Shown here piece by piece: positions 23,640 through 35,045 of a stretch of 64,000 nt of DNA (positions are counted from its first letter, which is position 1; every line of letters starts with the position of its first letter). A model generated the notes under the pieces. It saw nothing but the letters and a program-made list of their open reading frames with translations. It searched no databases and had not been told where the DNA came from. This DNA is from Ariolimax columbianus (lineage: Eukaryota; Mollusca; Gastropoda; Stylommatophora; Arionidae), in the NCBI GenBank assembly GCA_036924085.1, contig JAVGWX010000002.1, forward strand, positions 91,792,371-91,856,370. The letters are read 5' to 3'. Both the position numbers and the translations under genes were made by a program.

Positions 23640-23960
23640 ACCTGTATCATAGTATGCTAGGGCTAAGCTGCAGCAGTGAACGAGCTGACAGCAGCCAGCG
23701 ACTTATAGCTGGCTGCTAGCATCAGGGTCAGAACGCCATAGCTGACTAATCAGCATCCATGCGGCGGTCCTTGAAACAGGCTGCATCCGTGCAGTCTGAC
23801 TAAGAAAACAAGGAACAAGAGGGAAGGCAAACCTTGTCCAAAATGCCGTGCTGAAGTCGGATGTGTCGGTACGAAAGGCGCATATATAGCAATGTCAATG
23901 TAAACTACGATACAGCGTCACACACACACTGTTCATGACGAACGCAGAAGAAGAAAAAGA
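23640..23960 (+). mobile_element. SINE-like family A copy
   Basis: GAGCTGACAGCAGCCAGCGA, GCAGTCTGACTAAGAAAACA and TGAAGTCGGATGTGTCGGTA in family order, ending ACGAACGCAGAAGAAGAAAA. Nearly full length by comparison with other copies. Confidence 0.7.
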
Positions 23961-23999
23961 TATGCATTTCGGAACAGACATATACATATAATGGTCGAA

Positions 24000-24300
24000 G
24001 ACGCAGTGCAGTGAATGAGCTGACATCACCAAGGGACTCAAAGCTGGTTGCTTGCACCAGGGTCAGCGAACCATAGCTGGTTGCTTGCACCAGGGTCAGC
24101 GAACCATAGCTGGTCAAGACCCTATTGTGCTTCTCAGCGGCGGTCCTGGACAGACGCTACACTAGTTTGCAGTGGTAAGGCAATCCCGAAACCCTAAAAC
24201 GGCAGCTGAAGTCGGATGTGTCTGGCCGAAAAGCGCCGATATCGCATCCTCTACACAACATCACAAACTTCTGTTCGATGGCGAACGCCAAATAAGAAGA
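24000..24300 (+). mobile_element. SINE-like family A copy with small internal duplication
   Basis: Same family and orientation, 40 bp after the preceding copy. The block GCTGGTTGCTTGCACCAGGG with GTCAGCGAACCATA is present twice in direct repeat (about 24043-24105). Ends near GCGAACGCCAAATAAGAAGA. Confidence 0.65.
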
Positions 24301-24789
24301 TTTGCATGGAGTTGTTTGACCTATCATGTAAAAACGTGCGCCACAGACAACACTCTCTCAAGAACAAGCAAACTATGTCTGTTAGGAGGTAAATTATTGT
24401 AGTGGTCCTATGCTCAAGGCGGAGGGCTGCTTTGGAAAATCACTCGTGCTAAATCACTCGTGCTGAGTTAATTTAACTTGTTCGGATATTTCTACGGTGT
24501 TTCTTAGATTTCTAGGCGTGCTTCTGAATGGGGACCGAAGTTTTCTTGGCTTTGGTCCAATTGTGTGTTTCCTGAGAAAACCCACCGACATGGTAATTAG
24601 AGTGGGGATCCCCAACTAGTTTGGCAGTCGTCTGTAACGAAGAATGTTTCCTTAGGTGGAAGTGACACGGCGTGTTACCTGTCATTTACTCCATAGTTGA
24701 CGCAACATGATCATATGATGATGGTGGTTTGAGACATAAAACACACTAAAATACTGCTGAAACGTATTCCCAAATACAATAAAAGTCAT
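24301..24789. other. No recognisable gene
   Basis: Nothing assignable. Confidence 0.4.
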
Positions 24790-25020
24790 TCTCTGGTTGA
24801 TCTAAGACTGGTTGTCAGGTTGTCTGAGTATGTGTCCCCATTTGACTCTATCCTCTGGTTGATCAGTTCTGGATGGTTGTAAGTTTGTCTGAACATGTCT
24901 CTCCATATGACTATCTTCTTGTTGATCAGTCTTGGGTGGTTGCAAGGTTGTTTGAGCATGTCTCTACATTTTTCATTACTCCATGAGTGATAGGTCCTGA
25001 CTGGTTGTAAGTTATATGTC
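24790..25020 (+). repeat. Short array of about 65-bp units, 3-4 copies
   Basis: Diverged units each with TCTGGTTGATC, GGTTGTAAGTTTGTCTGA and CATGTCTCTCCAT. Confidence 0.7.
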
Positions 25021-25299
25021 CATGTCTATCTATTTTGGCACTCTCATCGTTTCAGCATATCTTCGTACGTTAATGTCTGCACATTCCTGAGATGAAAAGA
25101 TGAGTCTTGGAAGAAACCTCCCACTTTTTCACTTTACCCTTGCCATCAGGTATCATATGTAAAAGACATTCATGTCACATATTGTTTCTCAGCCAACTGA
25201 ATTTTTCTTTCTGTGTCTCTAATCCATAATATCTAAATCCTGATATTCAAACAGGCACATGTGTCTGTTGCCAGGTAGCCAAATGTTGAGTAAACTCAT

Positions 25300-25700
25300 T
25301 TCGCTATTTTTCCTTCGCGTACCATGTTGGGATCAGGGCCTCCTTAAGGCCATCTCTACACCTCAACCGTGGACGCCCGCAAGGACGTCAGAAGTTGTAG
25401 GGCCACCATGAAGTCCTTCTACGTGTCCATCGGTTATCCATATAGTCGGCCCATATGTATTTTTGTAACAGCGCGACTTCTATGATGTCAGTGAAGGAAG
25501 TTCGACATCTGATTTCTGTGTTGCAGATTTGCAGTATTCAAGGGAGATCTTCAATGTTCTTCGCTGAGTCTATCTGCATCATTTTTCCGTAGATTCCACA
25601 CTTCGCAGCGTATACTATGGCTGGAGTAAACACGCGTATACTATGGCTGGAGTAAACACGCGTATACTATGTATGACTGGAGTAAACACGCTGTTAAAGA
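25300..25700 (-). mobile_element. LINE fragment, C-terminal tail
   Basis: Minus strand reads FTPAIVYAAKCGIYGKMM, NTEIRCRTSFTDIIEVALLQ and PCGRPRLRCRDGLKE in one order with shifts, typical of the GRP-rich C-terminal region of RTE/CR1-like proteins. 25613-25690 also contains three copies of a 23-30 bp unit with CGTATACTATGGCTGGAGTA. Confidence 0.6.
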
Positions 25701-26589
25701 TGTGACTTCTAGCGCTTTTGTATTTGTAGCAATATTGATTTAATACAATTGAAGCTGAGCCAGCCCACTGCTAACCTTCCCTAGATCTCCGGATTAAATG
25801 AATATGAGTTTGTGATCTCTTGGCCCAAGTGGATATATTAATTTACGTTTCAGACGGGACAATCTCCAAAGCGCATTTCTCATTTTGAGCAGAAGGCGTT
25901 GAGCTGGGTTTTCTTTCTGTTGATTTGTAGAGCAACTGCAATGCTTTTCTACTGAGTTCATTTAGGCTTTTATCTTCTTCTTTGATGACTTCCGGTAAGA
26001 TGGCGACCAAGCAACAGCTGATCTCATGGTCTGCGATATTCGTGTGGTTTGTTCGTTCCACTTCATGTGTGGGGCGCGGTGGTTTGTGACGATCATTTTC
26101 TAGCACGTCCTACGCCATTCACAGGAAGCATATGTGTTGTAATTTCATCGGAATTCGGAGATACACGATCTGTTGTTCTTCATGTGTAATAGAATACGCA
26201 TTGATGGATAGGACGTCACTACGGTTTGCGCACCGTCCTTGGTTGGTGTGCACGACCTGCTTGGAAATTGCGTGCCATGACCGGAATGTGTAAAGTGTGC
26301 TCATGCTTGGCGCCGCATGCCAGTGGCGTTGAGGTCGGCTAGGTCTTCCCTGGAAGAGTGAAAAGTGAAATTAGTAGCCTGCCGATTAAAGTGAGCTCAC
26401 AAGCCAACCTCACCTCCTCGGGGTACACACTGGGCAACTAGAATCATGAGGCTCTAGACTAACGAGGAAATGGCTCGCCTGGGGGGACGGGCTCCTTCAG
26501 GTTACTTGCAGATATTGGCCCACCGTAGCTTGGAGAGGAGATGGGCGCCGCTAGGTGATTTCAAGCCTAAGAATCACACATGAGGACAA
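25701..26589. other. No recognised gene
   Basis: Two minus-strand open frames (87 codons at 25843-26106, 61 codons at 26119-26304) have no motif I recognise. They may be decayed LINE sequence but nothing decides it. Confidence 0.35.
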
Positions 26590-26720
26590 AATCGAAATCT
26601 ATTATACCGGATCGGTCGCAGCCCGGGTCAGAGAGGGTTGGCGTAGAATTTTCATGTCTTCATGTGTGCCCCAACGACCTGATGGGTTACGGGATGAACT
26701 GAACTGAACTTTTTCTTTGA
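26590..26720 (+). mobile_element. Probable LINE 3'-end scrap
   Basis: Ends with GGGTTACGGGATGAACTGAA, the same terminal motif as 10497-10520. Short, with no diagnostic protein motif. Confidence 0.3.
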
Positions 26721-27860
26721 CGCTGTGGCTGATGATGACTTTGTCATCAGCTAAGCTCATATGAGTAAGCATGTAAAGTCGATGGTTATGCCTCATTCCA
26801 GGTTTTTAAAGACTTCCTCAAGGGCCGATGTGAAGAGCTCTGGAAAGATTGTATCAAATCTCCATTTCGGACGCCAGGTTTAATCGGTATGATAATCGGT
26901 CTACAGAAGAGGGCGATGTTAGTTGTACATCCGTTATTTATCACGTAACTCTAAGGGCATTCAGCACCGTAGTGATTTCGATGCTGTTAAAGGCCTTCTC
27001 ATAATCCACAATTAAAAGACATAAATGCATCTGCATTTCGTGCGCCTCATCAGCAATGTGCGTGTGTCAGGAAGTGTCCATTGTGAGGTAGTGAGTCCAT
27101 ATTTAAAGTTGTCCTAATAGATCTGTCGTCGTTCTTTACATTTGGGCGATGCAGTACCTCCACATTTGGCAAAAATGTGATGTTTCTGGATAATTTCCAA
27201 AATCTGTCTTTTTTCACATGCCTTGATGAGTACATCGACATTGGGTCTTCTGTCCGTCCAACTCACTCGTTCTATTTCTTGGTAGCACCACACCTGACAC
27301 GCTTCCAATCATTGTCCATCCTTGTTAGCTGCTGGAAGGGAAGGACGACTAACGTCTGGTCAGGCACAATGTACTGATCAGACATGTTAGTCAGGGTCAG
27401 GGAAAATATACTGATCAGACATGTTAGTCAGGCTCAGAGAAAATATACTAGTAAATACCCTCACCTCGGCTTCCCCATGCCCCTTCCTGGAAACTGGCTG
27501 TTTTTATGGCATCCTGACTAACTAGGTAAGGGATCGAAATGATCCCCATAGTAGTGAGCGACTGGCAGATGAAGCTAAGCATAGCACAACCACCTGGAAG
27601 ACACCGATACACCTCCATCAGCACGCTCATGGTGTAAGGAAAGCTACGACAACCCGCCATTTAACGTCTTTTTCATGGCACACAACAGAGTAATTCTTCT
27701 CATTATGAGCATTCAACAACAACAACAACAATTTATCCTTCTTTGCTAGAGTACATGTTTCAACACTATACAGTGCAAATTAACAATACAAGAGTAGGTA
27801 TTATTATTTCCTCAGTTTAAGGCCTGCAATTATAATAAAGAACAATTGCCAGGGTTCAGA
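26721..27860 (-). mobile_element. LINE RT fragment interrupted by a family B element
   Basis: Minus-strand reading with frameshifts: LYSVETCTLAKK (27790-27745), then, beyond an insertion, EACQVWCYQEIERVSWTDRR (27305-27240), HLCLLIVDYEKAFNSIEITT (RT motif A), PELFTSALEEVFKNLE (motif B side) and THMSLADDKVIISHSVKE (decayed motif C, from FADD). The order of RT motif A, B and C against the thumb block is scrambled, so at least two fragments are joined. Family B occupies 27318-27738. Nonfunctional. Confidence 0.65.
27318..27738 (+). mobile_element. SINE-like family B copy inserted in a LINE
   Basis: Two 37-bp-type units (ACATGTTAGTCAGGGTCAG, 27385-27450) precede the body: CTTCCTGGAAACTGGCTGTT, GTAGTGAGCGACTGGCAGAT, AGCACAACCACCTGG, CTCATTATGAGCATTC and a (CAA)n tail at 27715-27733. 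Flanking LINE sequence is contiguous across it, with ATCCTT at both junctions as a possible short target duplication. Confidence 0.75.
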
Positions 27861-28204
27861 AGACGAACAAGAAGATGTTAATTATGAAGAAGGACATAAA
27901 ATAACGGCGTTCTAATACAGGTTACACCGGTAGTAGCCAGGACAGGCGAAAAATAGATTTCACGTATCAGCTGTCAAAAGGCACACGTTCGCAATTTGAC
28001 GCAGTTGTTGACACAGAAGGGCGGGAGATATACCGCAGAACGTGCCTGTACCTGACCTGTATGCTATGAGGCATGTTCTTTACCAAAGATTCTTACATTA
28101 TTATTTTGTGCATACCCCATCTTCTTAGTATCATTTGTTTCTGTAGCTTCCAAACTCAGATTGATTATTTCCATTATTCACATCTCGAATACCATATGGG
28201 ATCA

Positions 28205-28545
28205 AGATGTTGGGAAGTGCATGAGCGGTAGCGGTCAACGACTCAAAACTGACTGCCAGCGTCAGGTCCAGTGATCTATGGCTGCCAAGATGTGTCTTCA
28301 CCTCCACGTGGTGATCCTGCATAATTGGCTGCAACAGAAAGGAGGGATATAAGATGGAAGGCTAACCTGGTACCCAAAAAATACCTGCTGAAGTCGGATG
28401 TGTTGGACCGAAAGGTGCAAACATTACAGTAAAGCTGTAAACTACGACACTAACGTATTCCGTTCTCTGGACTACATCTTGCTACTTGTACAATCCCTTT
28501 TTAGGGCTTGGTGGGGGGAGTTTTATATGAAACGAAGAAAAAGAA
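28205..28545 (+). mobile_element. SINE-like family A copy
   Basis: Contains GGTCAACGACTCAAAACTGA, ACCTCCACGTGGTGATCCTG, TGAAGTCGGATGTGTTGGAC, GTAAAGCTGTAAACTACGAC and a terminal CGAAGAAAAAGAATG. Near full length. Confidence 0.7.
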
Positions 28546-29384
28546 TGCCATATACAGATAATCTTTATCTTTCTCTGTCTCCTGCAGTGATCGAGCATTC
28601 GGATGGGCTTTTCCTTATCTATCACTCTGTTACATTCTACTTAACTTTCCCATACAGTGTAGCTTTCAGTAAGCCCTTGTGCGTTTTCTTATGACAAAGT
28701 ACAAGACCCCGTAGAGCAACTCAATAAGTGCAGTGTGTGGTCTATATATTCTTATTTCTTCTTTTCGCTTATCCTGTTTTGCCTTTCGGCGTCAGGATAT
28801 AAAGAGATCTCTAGTTTGGGCCCGTCTGTGTGCCTCTTGCCCATTGGCATTCACCGGCCCAGATATTTCCGTAAGCCACCTTTTTCGTGGTCGGCCGTTG
28901 GTCTTGAATCATCTGTTTTGACATACAGAGCAGACAAATAACATATTTCGGAAACATTAGAATACTTGACACTCTTGTAAAAACCATATTATCTAACTTA
29001 AGTTAACGTTTTTATACTAGTTTAGAAGACACTGCAGAGTCTGTATGCAACCAGCTTCTTTTACATTCACATGATCTAAACAAAACTATGCTCATCCAAT
29101 GAATTCTTTAATGCATTAATTGACCCTGCCTCCCCTTTTTCTTGTGACAGTGCATTCCAAGCCATTCACCACTCTCTGATTTCTGGTATCTAATCTGACC
29201 TTTATTTAATTAACTGTTCATATAGGCGGCTGTATTTGATGGATCTTATTATAGTCTAATGTATCTTTTTCAGTGATTAATTTGATAAACCTGTAGTAAA
29301 TCACATCGAATGGAAGACTGTCGAGCACGAGGTAAGCTGCGCTACAAGTTGGAGGACAACATCAAACGTTGAACTGGGACGGCA
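28546..29384. other. No recognised gene
   Basis: Two overlapping short frames at 28733-28941 have no known motif. Otherwise AT-rich and featureless to my reading. Confidence 0.4.
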
Positions 29385-29660
29385 GGGCCTAATGGTCAAG
29401 TGACAGGGCTCACAGCCCGAAGGTGCTGGATTCGCTCCACAATATCAGCACTAGCCGTTTCCCAAAAAACCTTTCAAAAATGCAGAAGGAAGAAGAAGAC
29501 TCTTACATACAATACAGGCCCTAGTCGAATGCATTGGTGCCGACAGGCGAGAAATTAAAACAAATAGGACAACGCACACCGAATTGGAGAATAAAGAAAT
29601 AAGGCGAATGCAAGCGAAGGACGAGAATCAGTCTGTCTATGTCCTCCACAGGGACAAGAG
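29385..29660 (+). mobile_element. tRNA-like SINE (family T2), copy 1
   Basis: Starts with a tRNA-like head: CCTAATGGTCAAGTGACAGG (box A-like) and GGTGCTGGATTCGCTCC (box B-like), followed by AAAAATGCAGAAGGAAGAAG, AACGCACACCGAATTGGAGA and a purine-rich end. A second copy with the same block order is at 51972-52230. Confidence 0.65.
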
Positions 29661-29929
29661 ATAGAGGATGTTAGAAGTCCATGGCAACCAGCCATCATCA
29701 TAGACGGCTCTTGAAGTGACAATATATTATGCAGCCGACTTTCAGTTTGTTCAGCAATTCTCTAATACCTCTGAACTTCTGTGTGATCTCGTTTATTTTC
29801 TTTACACGGCCATTTCTTTAATATATCCACATTACGAAAACCGAATTTCTGCAATCCATATGTGTTTGAACTACACCGTAGCGACCAAGTATTTACACAA
29901 GACTTTAGTTTTTTTTAAATACTGAGCTA

Positions 29930-30590
29930 TTTGTTAGGGGCTCAGTGGTCTCCAAGTAAGATGTCCGCATCGGGTGCCGGAGGTCGAGGGTTCGAATCAC
30001 AGTGAAGAAAGGGATTTTTTTCACGTGGTGTTTCTGGTAACAATTCCCTTGATCTCTGGGTAGTGAGATCGGACTGCCATGTTCAGTATCGAGCACGTTA
30101 ACAATCCCTTGGGAGTTAGAAAACGCAAAGAGAGGGCTTAACGGCCGCTGCCAGGACAAAATTTAAAATAATTCAAGTTAGAAATCTACCCTTCCGACAG
30201 GCCTAGTACGGCAAATGTATTTGGTTAAGTATGCAGTTACCTACGCAGAGAAGGCAAAGCATTACTCGGCTGGTCACCTGCCTGGGAGAACTGATGACCG
30301 TTAGAGTACAGCGACAGCAGTCTGATACACACGATACAGAAGACGACCACGGAGAAGACCACACACGCGTTGGTCTCACTCCCTTGAACTCAGAAACAAT
30401 ATCTACGAAACTTCACCCAGTGGTCCACCGTGGGCCAAGACAGAAGACATGGAAATGAAGTTGGGACCCACAGCTGCGGAATCCGCCTTTGAGGAACGGT
30501 GCGTAAGTAATCTCTCAGGCCTAGTAAGTTACAGGAAGTTTAAAATATCTACTACGGACAGCCGAAGCCTTCGGTTACCTGACAACATGC
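29930..30590 (+). mobile_element. tRNA-derived SINE (family T1), interrupted copy
   Basis: Head GGGGCTCAGTGGTCTCCAAG (box A region) and GAGGGTTCGAATCACAG (good box B); body GTAGTGAGATCGGACTGCCA and GGCCGCTGCCAGGACAAAAT. The body resumes after an insertion with GGCCTAGTAAGTTACAGGAA and ends near GGTTACCTGACAACATG, matching the end of the 5213 copy. Confidence 0.75.
30209..30515 (+). mobile_element. LINE C-terminal fragment inserted in a T1 SINE
   Basis: Reads KYAVTYAEKAKHYSAGHLPG and YRRRPRRRPHTRW, a LINE C-terminal tail. It is bounded by CAGGCCTAGTA at 30198-30208 and 30516-30526, an 11-bp direct repeat that occurs once in the uninterrupted T1 copy at 5 kb. This marks a 5'-truncated retrotransposition. 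Confidence 0.75.
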
Positions 30591-31004
30591 CCGCTTAAAT
30601 ACTAGGATTCCAATTGTCCAAGAAGTAGTTTGAATGCCCCTAATGCCTAGATTACCTGATCCACTTTAGGTGGCGTATTTTTGGATTTATTTTTACACAA
30701 GACCCTTAGAGTGGCTAGTCATGTTAGATCTCTATTAGGAAAGTTTAGAAAACAATTTTCGAAGCTTAGACCAATCTAACATTTTTAATGTCACTTCCTT
30801 ATGATGAAATTTACAATATAAGAGTCATTTCCGTTTTTTTTCTCAGATAAAAAGGTTCGAATTTAAGAAATTAACTGATCAATCAATTTGCTCCAGCTAA
30901 ATATTTTGATTAAAATGGCTTCCAGTGATCGTAAGCAAAGGTTATAATCAGACCAAGCACTACAGCATCTATTAATGGAAAATGATAAAACTGAGATAAA
31001 TTGA
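30591..31004. other. AT-rich, no gene
   Basis: Nothing recognised. Confidence 0.4.
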
Positions 31005-31690
31005 TATTGTTAGTGATGATTAGTGTTAGGAGCTTCAGACCCATAGAAATATATTATGATATGTTATGGTCAGTTCAAACTTTACAAAAATATGTTGTTT
31101 AAAATGTATTTGCAATATATGTGGACCACTATTTATCTATTGTTCTTTATATTAAGACAAATTGGTTCTATTTGATAGCCTATTCAGTTTTGTACATGAA
31201 ATACATGAACGAAATGCTAAAATAAGAAAATTATGTTTTAAAATATTATGGTGACGTCACCTCAACTTATAAAGTTATTCTTGCTAACTTTCTTTTCATA
31301 AAGTCATTTCAAAAATACTAATGCACACTAAATATTTATTTACTTACAGAAAATTATACAACTTGTATATGTTGTGTATGAATGGATATTCTATGAGAGA
31401 TAGCTAATGTTGGGAGCTTCAGACATGCACAACGCTTGATATATTATGGGAAGTTGTAACTTGAAAAAAAAAAATTACAATTAACGTAAATTAGTATTTA
31501 TCTATTTTTAAAAATATAAAGACACAAAGCAGTTATGTTTGATAGCCCACTAAATTCCACACATTTGTATGAGAAAAATAAATGTAATGTTTAAAATAAG
31601 AGAATTACAATAACATATGTTATGTAACTCTAACCTAAAAAGATAATTATGAAACAGACAGTGTAAAAACGTGGTTTCAGTGTCAGTATA
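31005..31690 (+). repeat. Diverged tandem duplication, two units of about 350 bp
   Basis: Units starting near 31005 and 31395 share, in order, TTAGGAGCTTCAGAC/TTGGGAGCTTCAGAC, TATATTATG, TTTGATAGCC, AATAAGA and a block beginning TATGTTATGTAACTC/TATGGTGACGTCACC. AT-rich and non-coding. Confidence 0.65.
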
Positions 31691-32105
31691 CTAAGAGATA
31701 GTGGACGTATATTGTGGTGTGCGTGTCACTTTGCTTACCTGGCATGAACCTGCAGTCTGAGAATGTAGATGGAGGCAGGAAATATAGCACAGAAGTTGCT
31801 ATCTGACACATGATTAACCAGGGCAGTGATGTTGTTGGACTCAGTTATTGCTTCGGAAGGTACATGGGCTGGCTACTCAAGAACGGTGACAGAGAGGCAT
31901 CAAACCGTCTTTAGAGCTTCTGTCCTGGTCTTGCTCAATCTGACAGTAATAAGAGGAGTCATTCCCTCGCTTCGAAAGCGTCAGCAGTTACAACACTAGA
32001 TGTGAATAGAAGAGTCATTTTAAAATCAGTTAACGATAGTAGCTAGAGGATAGAACTGCAATAAATAAATCAACAATATACATACGTCCATGTTATTAGA
32101 ATAAA
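31691..32105. other. No recognised gene
   Basis: Nothing assignable. Confidence 0.4.
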
Positions 32106-32450
32106 CTTCTTCTTCTTCTTCTTCGTTCGTTCTCAATCTCCCACTACCAAACACTGAAAGGGCTTAAGTAGCAGAATGTAGTCCAGAGAACGGAATGCGT
32201 TGTGTCGTAATTTACAGCTTGGCTGCGATATTTGCACCTTTCGGTCCAACACATCCGACTTCAGCAAGCATTTTTTGAGTACCGGGTTAGCATTCCCTCT
32301 TCGATCCCTTCTCCTTAGCCAGTCTGCTCTGCTGCAGCCTGTTATCCAGGATCACCACGTGGAGGTGTAGAAGGGTCTTGGCAGCTATGGTTCGCTGGCC
32401 CTGACACTAGCAGTCAGCTATGGGTCGCTGGCCACTGCAGCATCTTGATC
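32106..32450 (-). mobile_element. SINE-like family A copy, near consensus
   Basis: In minus orientation: the TTC run (32107-32123), GTTCGTTCTCAATCTCCCAC, ACAGCTTGGCTGCGATATTT, GGTCCAACACATCCGACTTC, GTTATCCAGGATCACCACGT, TGACACTAGCAGTCAGCTAT. One of the best-preserved copies and useful as a family reference, with 37647-38008. Confidence 0.75.
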
Positions 32451-32860
32451 CCATTAGAATAAACAATATGTAAACTTCATTCTTTTAGAAAAACAATACA
32501 CAGAATGCCAGTATTTATGTATACTTCATTATTTAAGAATAAACAGTACACAGAATTCAATTTTTTTTTAGAATCACTGATATACAAACAAACTTCATTT
32601 CTGTAGAATCAACAATACACAGACGTACATATTTTGTAAGGATCAACAATTTACAGAAAACATTCTTTTCGAAAATAAAAAACACAATTTCCATGATTAT
32701 TTAATCAACAATATTCAGAATTTATTCTTTTAGAATAAAAAATACACATACCTCTATTTTTGTAGCATCAACAATATACAGACTTCCATGTTTTTAGAAT
32801 CAACCATATACAGACTTCCATGTTTTTAGAATCAACAATATACAAACTTCTATGACGATG
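32451..32860 (+). repeat. Loose 33-60 bp repeats with AATCAACAATA
   Basis: Recurring AGAATCAACAATATACAGAC and TTCCATGTTTTTAG blocks, most regular at 32760-32850. Confidence 0.65.
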
Positions 32861-32939
32861 TTACTGTTAAAAATAAGACTTTGTTCCAGCAGAAAAATAA
32901 ATATATGATAATTTAATATCAGTGTGTACACATAAGGGA

Positions 32940-33055
32940 TTATGCGAATCATTAAACGCGAATCATTATAAAGCGAATCATTATACGCGAATCATTATAC
33001 GCGAATCATTATATGCGAATCATTATGCGCGAATCATTATATGCGAATTATAGTT
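32940..33055 (+). repeat. 14-bp repeat, about 8 copies
   Basis: Unit CGCGAATCATTATA, with ATGCGAATCATTAT variants. Confidence 0.85.
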
Positions 33056-33284
33056 CCTTTCGAACCCACGCATGATATTGAGAGTCGTGGTAAGTTGAAG
33101 ACGTCTGTTCTGGAGAAAGTCCGTTGGGCTGGTTGTCGTAAGTTTTTTGTCGTTGTAAGATCTTCATATTGGTATTGATGCACTTGCCTCGCGGTCGCCT
33201 TCTTGCCATGCAGCCATGTCTTCTAACGTGGTGAGTCACCAGTGGAAGTTCACTAAGGTATGCTCTCAATATGTCTTGGTCAGT

Positions 33285-33670
33285 ATGTTATGTCTGATCC
33301 TGACTTACGTTGTATGATCAGTATGTTATGTCTGACCCTGACTTACATAGTATGATCAGTATGTTATGTCTGACCCTGACTTACATATTATGATCAGTAT
33401 GTTATGTCTGACCCTGACTTACATAGTATGATCAGTATGTTATGTCTGACCCTGACTTACATGGTATGATCAGTATGTTATGTCTGACCCTGACTTACAT
33501 GGTATGATCAGTATGTTATGTCTGACCCTGACTTACATTGTACGATCAGTATGTTTTGCCTGACACTGACTTACATTGCACGATCAGTAGGTTTTGTGAG
33601 ACCCTGACTTACATTGTACGATCAGTATGTCTTGTCTGACCCTGGCTTACTATGTACGATCAGTCTGTTT
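33285..33670 (-). repeat. 38-bp minisatellite, about 10 copies
   Basis: Unit CAGTATGTTATGTCTGACCC plus TGACTTACATAGTATGAT. Its reverse complement (ACTGATCATACTATGTAAGT plus CAGGGTCAGACATAACAT) is a diverged form of the 37-bp unit at 2.9 kb. No family B body is joined here. Confidence 0.88.
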
Positions 33671-33749
33671 TGCCTGCCCATCGTTAGTCTCCTATCCCCA
33701 CTCCAGCGAGCTGACTAATAATGACATTTCTTTCGTAGCAGGTTACAGT

Positions 33750-33990
33750 CTTACGTCACGAGGGATACTTGAGAAGATACACATGTCTTGAGAGAATGAT
33801 AATAAAACATATGGCGCCGGGCTAGAGAGGTAGAGGCAGACCAAGAAGACGATGGCACCAAGATGGCAAGGGCTACTTGGGATTGTTTCTGCAGCAGGCT
33901 GGCGATTTGGTAAGAGATCGAGTTTCTTTCAGACGAGTTGTGATGGGAGAACGTTCTGCAAAGGACATGCTACATGATGATGATGATATG
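33750..33990 (+). mobile_element. LINE C-terminal tail with ATG-rich end
   Basis: Reads RGRPRRRWHQDG, LQQAGDLVRDRVSFRRVVMG and ends in ATGATGATGATATGATTG. The same block in a different copy is at 39.7 kb (CVGMTLEQAGNLTRNRLSF). Confidence 0.7.
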
Positions 33991-34805
33991 ATTGATGATG
34001 ATTGGCATCCTGTCAGTCTCGAGAGACAGTGGACTTCCCGCTAGACAGGGGACTTAGTCAGTTGTTGCCCTCGCTTCGCCGCACACGTTGGTAGTCTTTA
34101 TCTCGACGCATCTTGTCTTCTCCCTGACTGCAGACCAATACACAAGGCCTGCCTCCAGCTGAGTATGTTTTGGGCAAGTTTTTCCTAGTTGCAGGTATTT
34201 GTATCCATCGTCTTCAGGTCACGCTTGCAAACATCTTTGTAGCGGAGGAATGGTTAACCATTGTTTCGCTTGCCCGTGGTCAGCTCTCCGTTTAGGATAT
34301 CTTTTGGTATTCGCCCATCCTTCATTGTGCACGCGTGACCAAGCCACCGCAAGTGGCACTGGCGGAGGATCGTAACTAAGCTGGCAATCTTTGCACGGTC
34401 CAACACGGTCGTTGTTAGTCACTCTGTCACTCAATGATTTTCCAAGTTTGCGCCTCAGGCAGCGCATATGAAAAGCATTTAGCCTTTTTTCAAGTGAGGC
34501 ATCGAGAGTCCATGTTTCGCTGGCATAGAAGAAGGTACTAAGCACACATTATCTGTATACATCAATCGTTGTGGAGAATATCAGCTTGATATTATTCCAC
34601 ACTCTCTGTGAGAGCCTGGAAAGTGCCGATGAAGCCGTTCCTAATCGTTTATACAGCTCTGCATCCAGTCAAAGGTTGTCGATGATAGATTCGAGGTAGT
34701 TGAAGTGATTTACTACCTCCAGATTTTTATCGTTTAAGAAAATGTCTGGTGGATGTGCACCCTGACCATTACTTTTGTCTTGACAGCTGATGGTGAGTCC
34801 AAACA
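33991..34805 (-). mobile_element. LINE fragment, RT thumb to 3' end
   Basis: Minus strand reads ISCQDKSNGQGAHPP, LNDKNLEVVNHFNYLESIID, FYASETWTLDASLEKRLNAF, HMRCLRRKLGKSLSDRVTNN and further tail blocks down to about 34010. The 5' side is cut by a (TA)n tract. Its 3' end meets the plus-strand fragment above tail to tail at an ATG/CAT repeat. Confidence 0.75.
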
Positions 34806-34807
34806 GA

Positions 34808-34808
<1 letters not shown>

Positions 34809-34864
<56 letters not shown>
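34809..34864 (+). repeat. (TA)n microsatellite
   Basis: About 27 TA units followed by CACACACAAACACACACACA. Confidence 0.97.
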
Positions 34865-34873
<9 letters not shown>

Positions 34874-34887
34874 AACACACACACACA

Positions 34888-35045
34888 TATAGGGAGCCGC
34901 GTAGCGTAGTGGTTAGCGCGCTGGCTTCGCATCTGAGTGGTCATGGGTCCATTCCCCAGTTGAGGCGTAAATATTGTTTCAGACCGCAACGGCTCCCTTG
35001 TGGACCGAGCCTTAAATGGGTACCGGTTCAGTCCAGGAAGTAAAA
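34888..35045 (+). mobile_element. tRNA-derived SINE (family T3)
   Basis: GGAGCCGCGTAGCGTAGTGG with TTAGCGCGCTGGCTTCG is an evident tRNA 5' half with box A, and ATGGGTCCATTCCCC is a degraded box B about 40 bp on. A body follows to AAAAGTTGAGAGGGA. Only copy noticed in the window. Confidence 0.7.
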
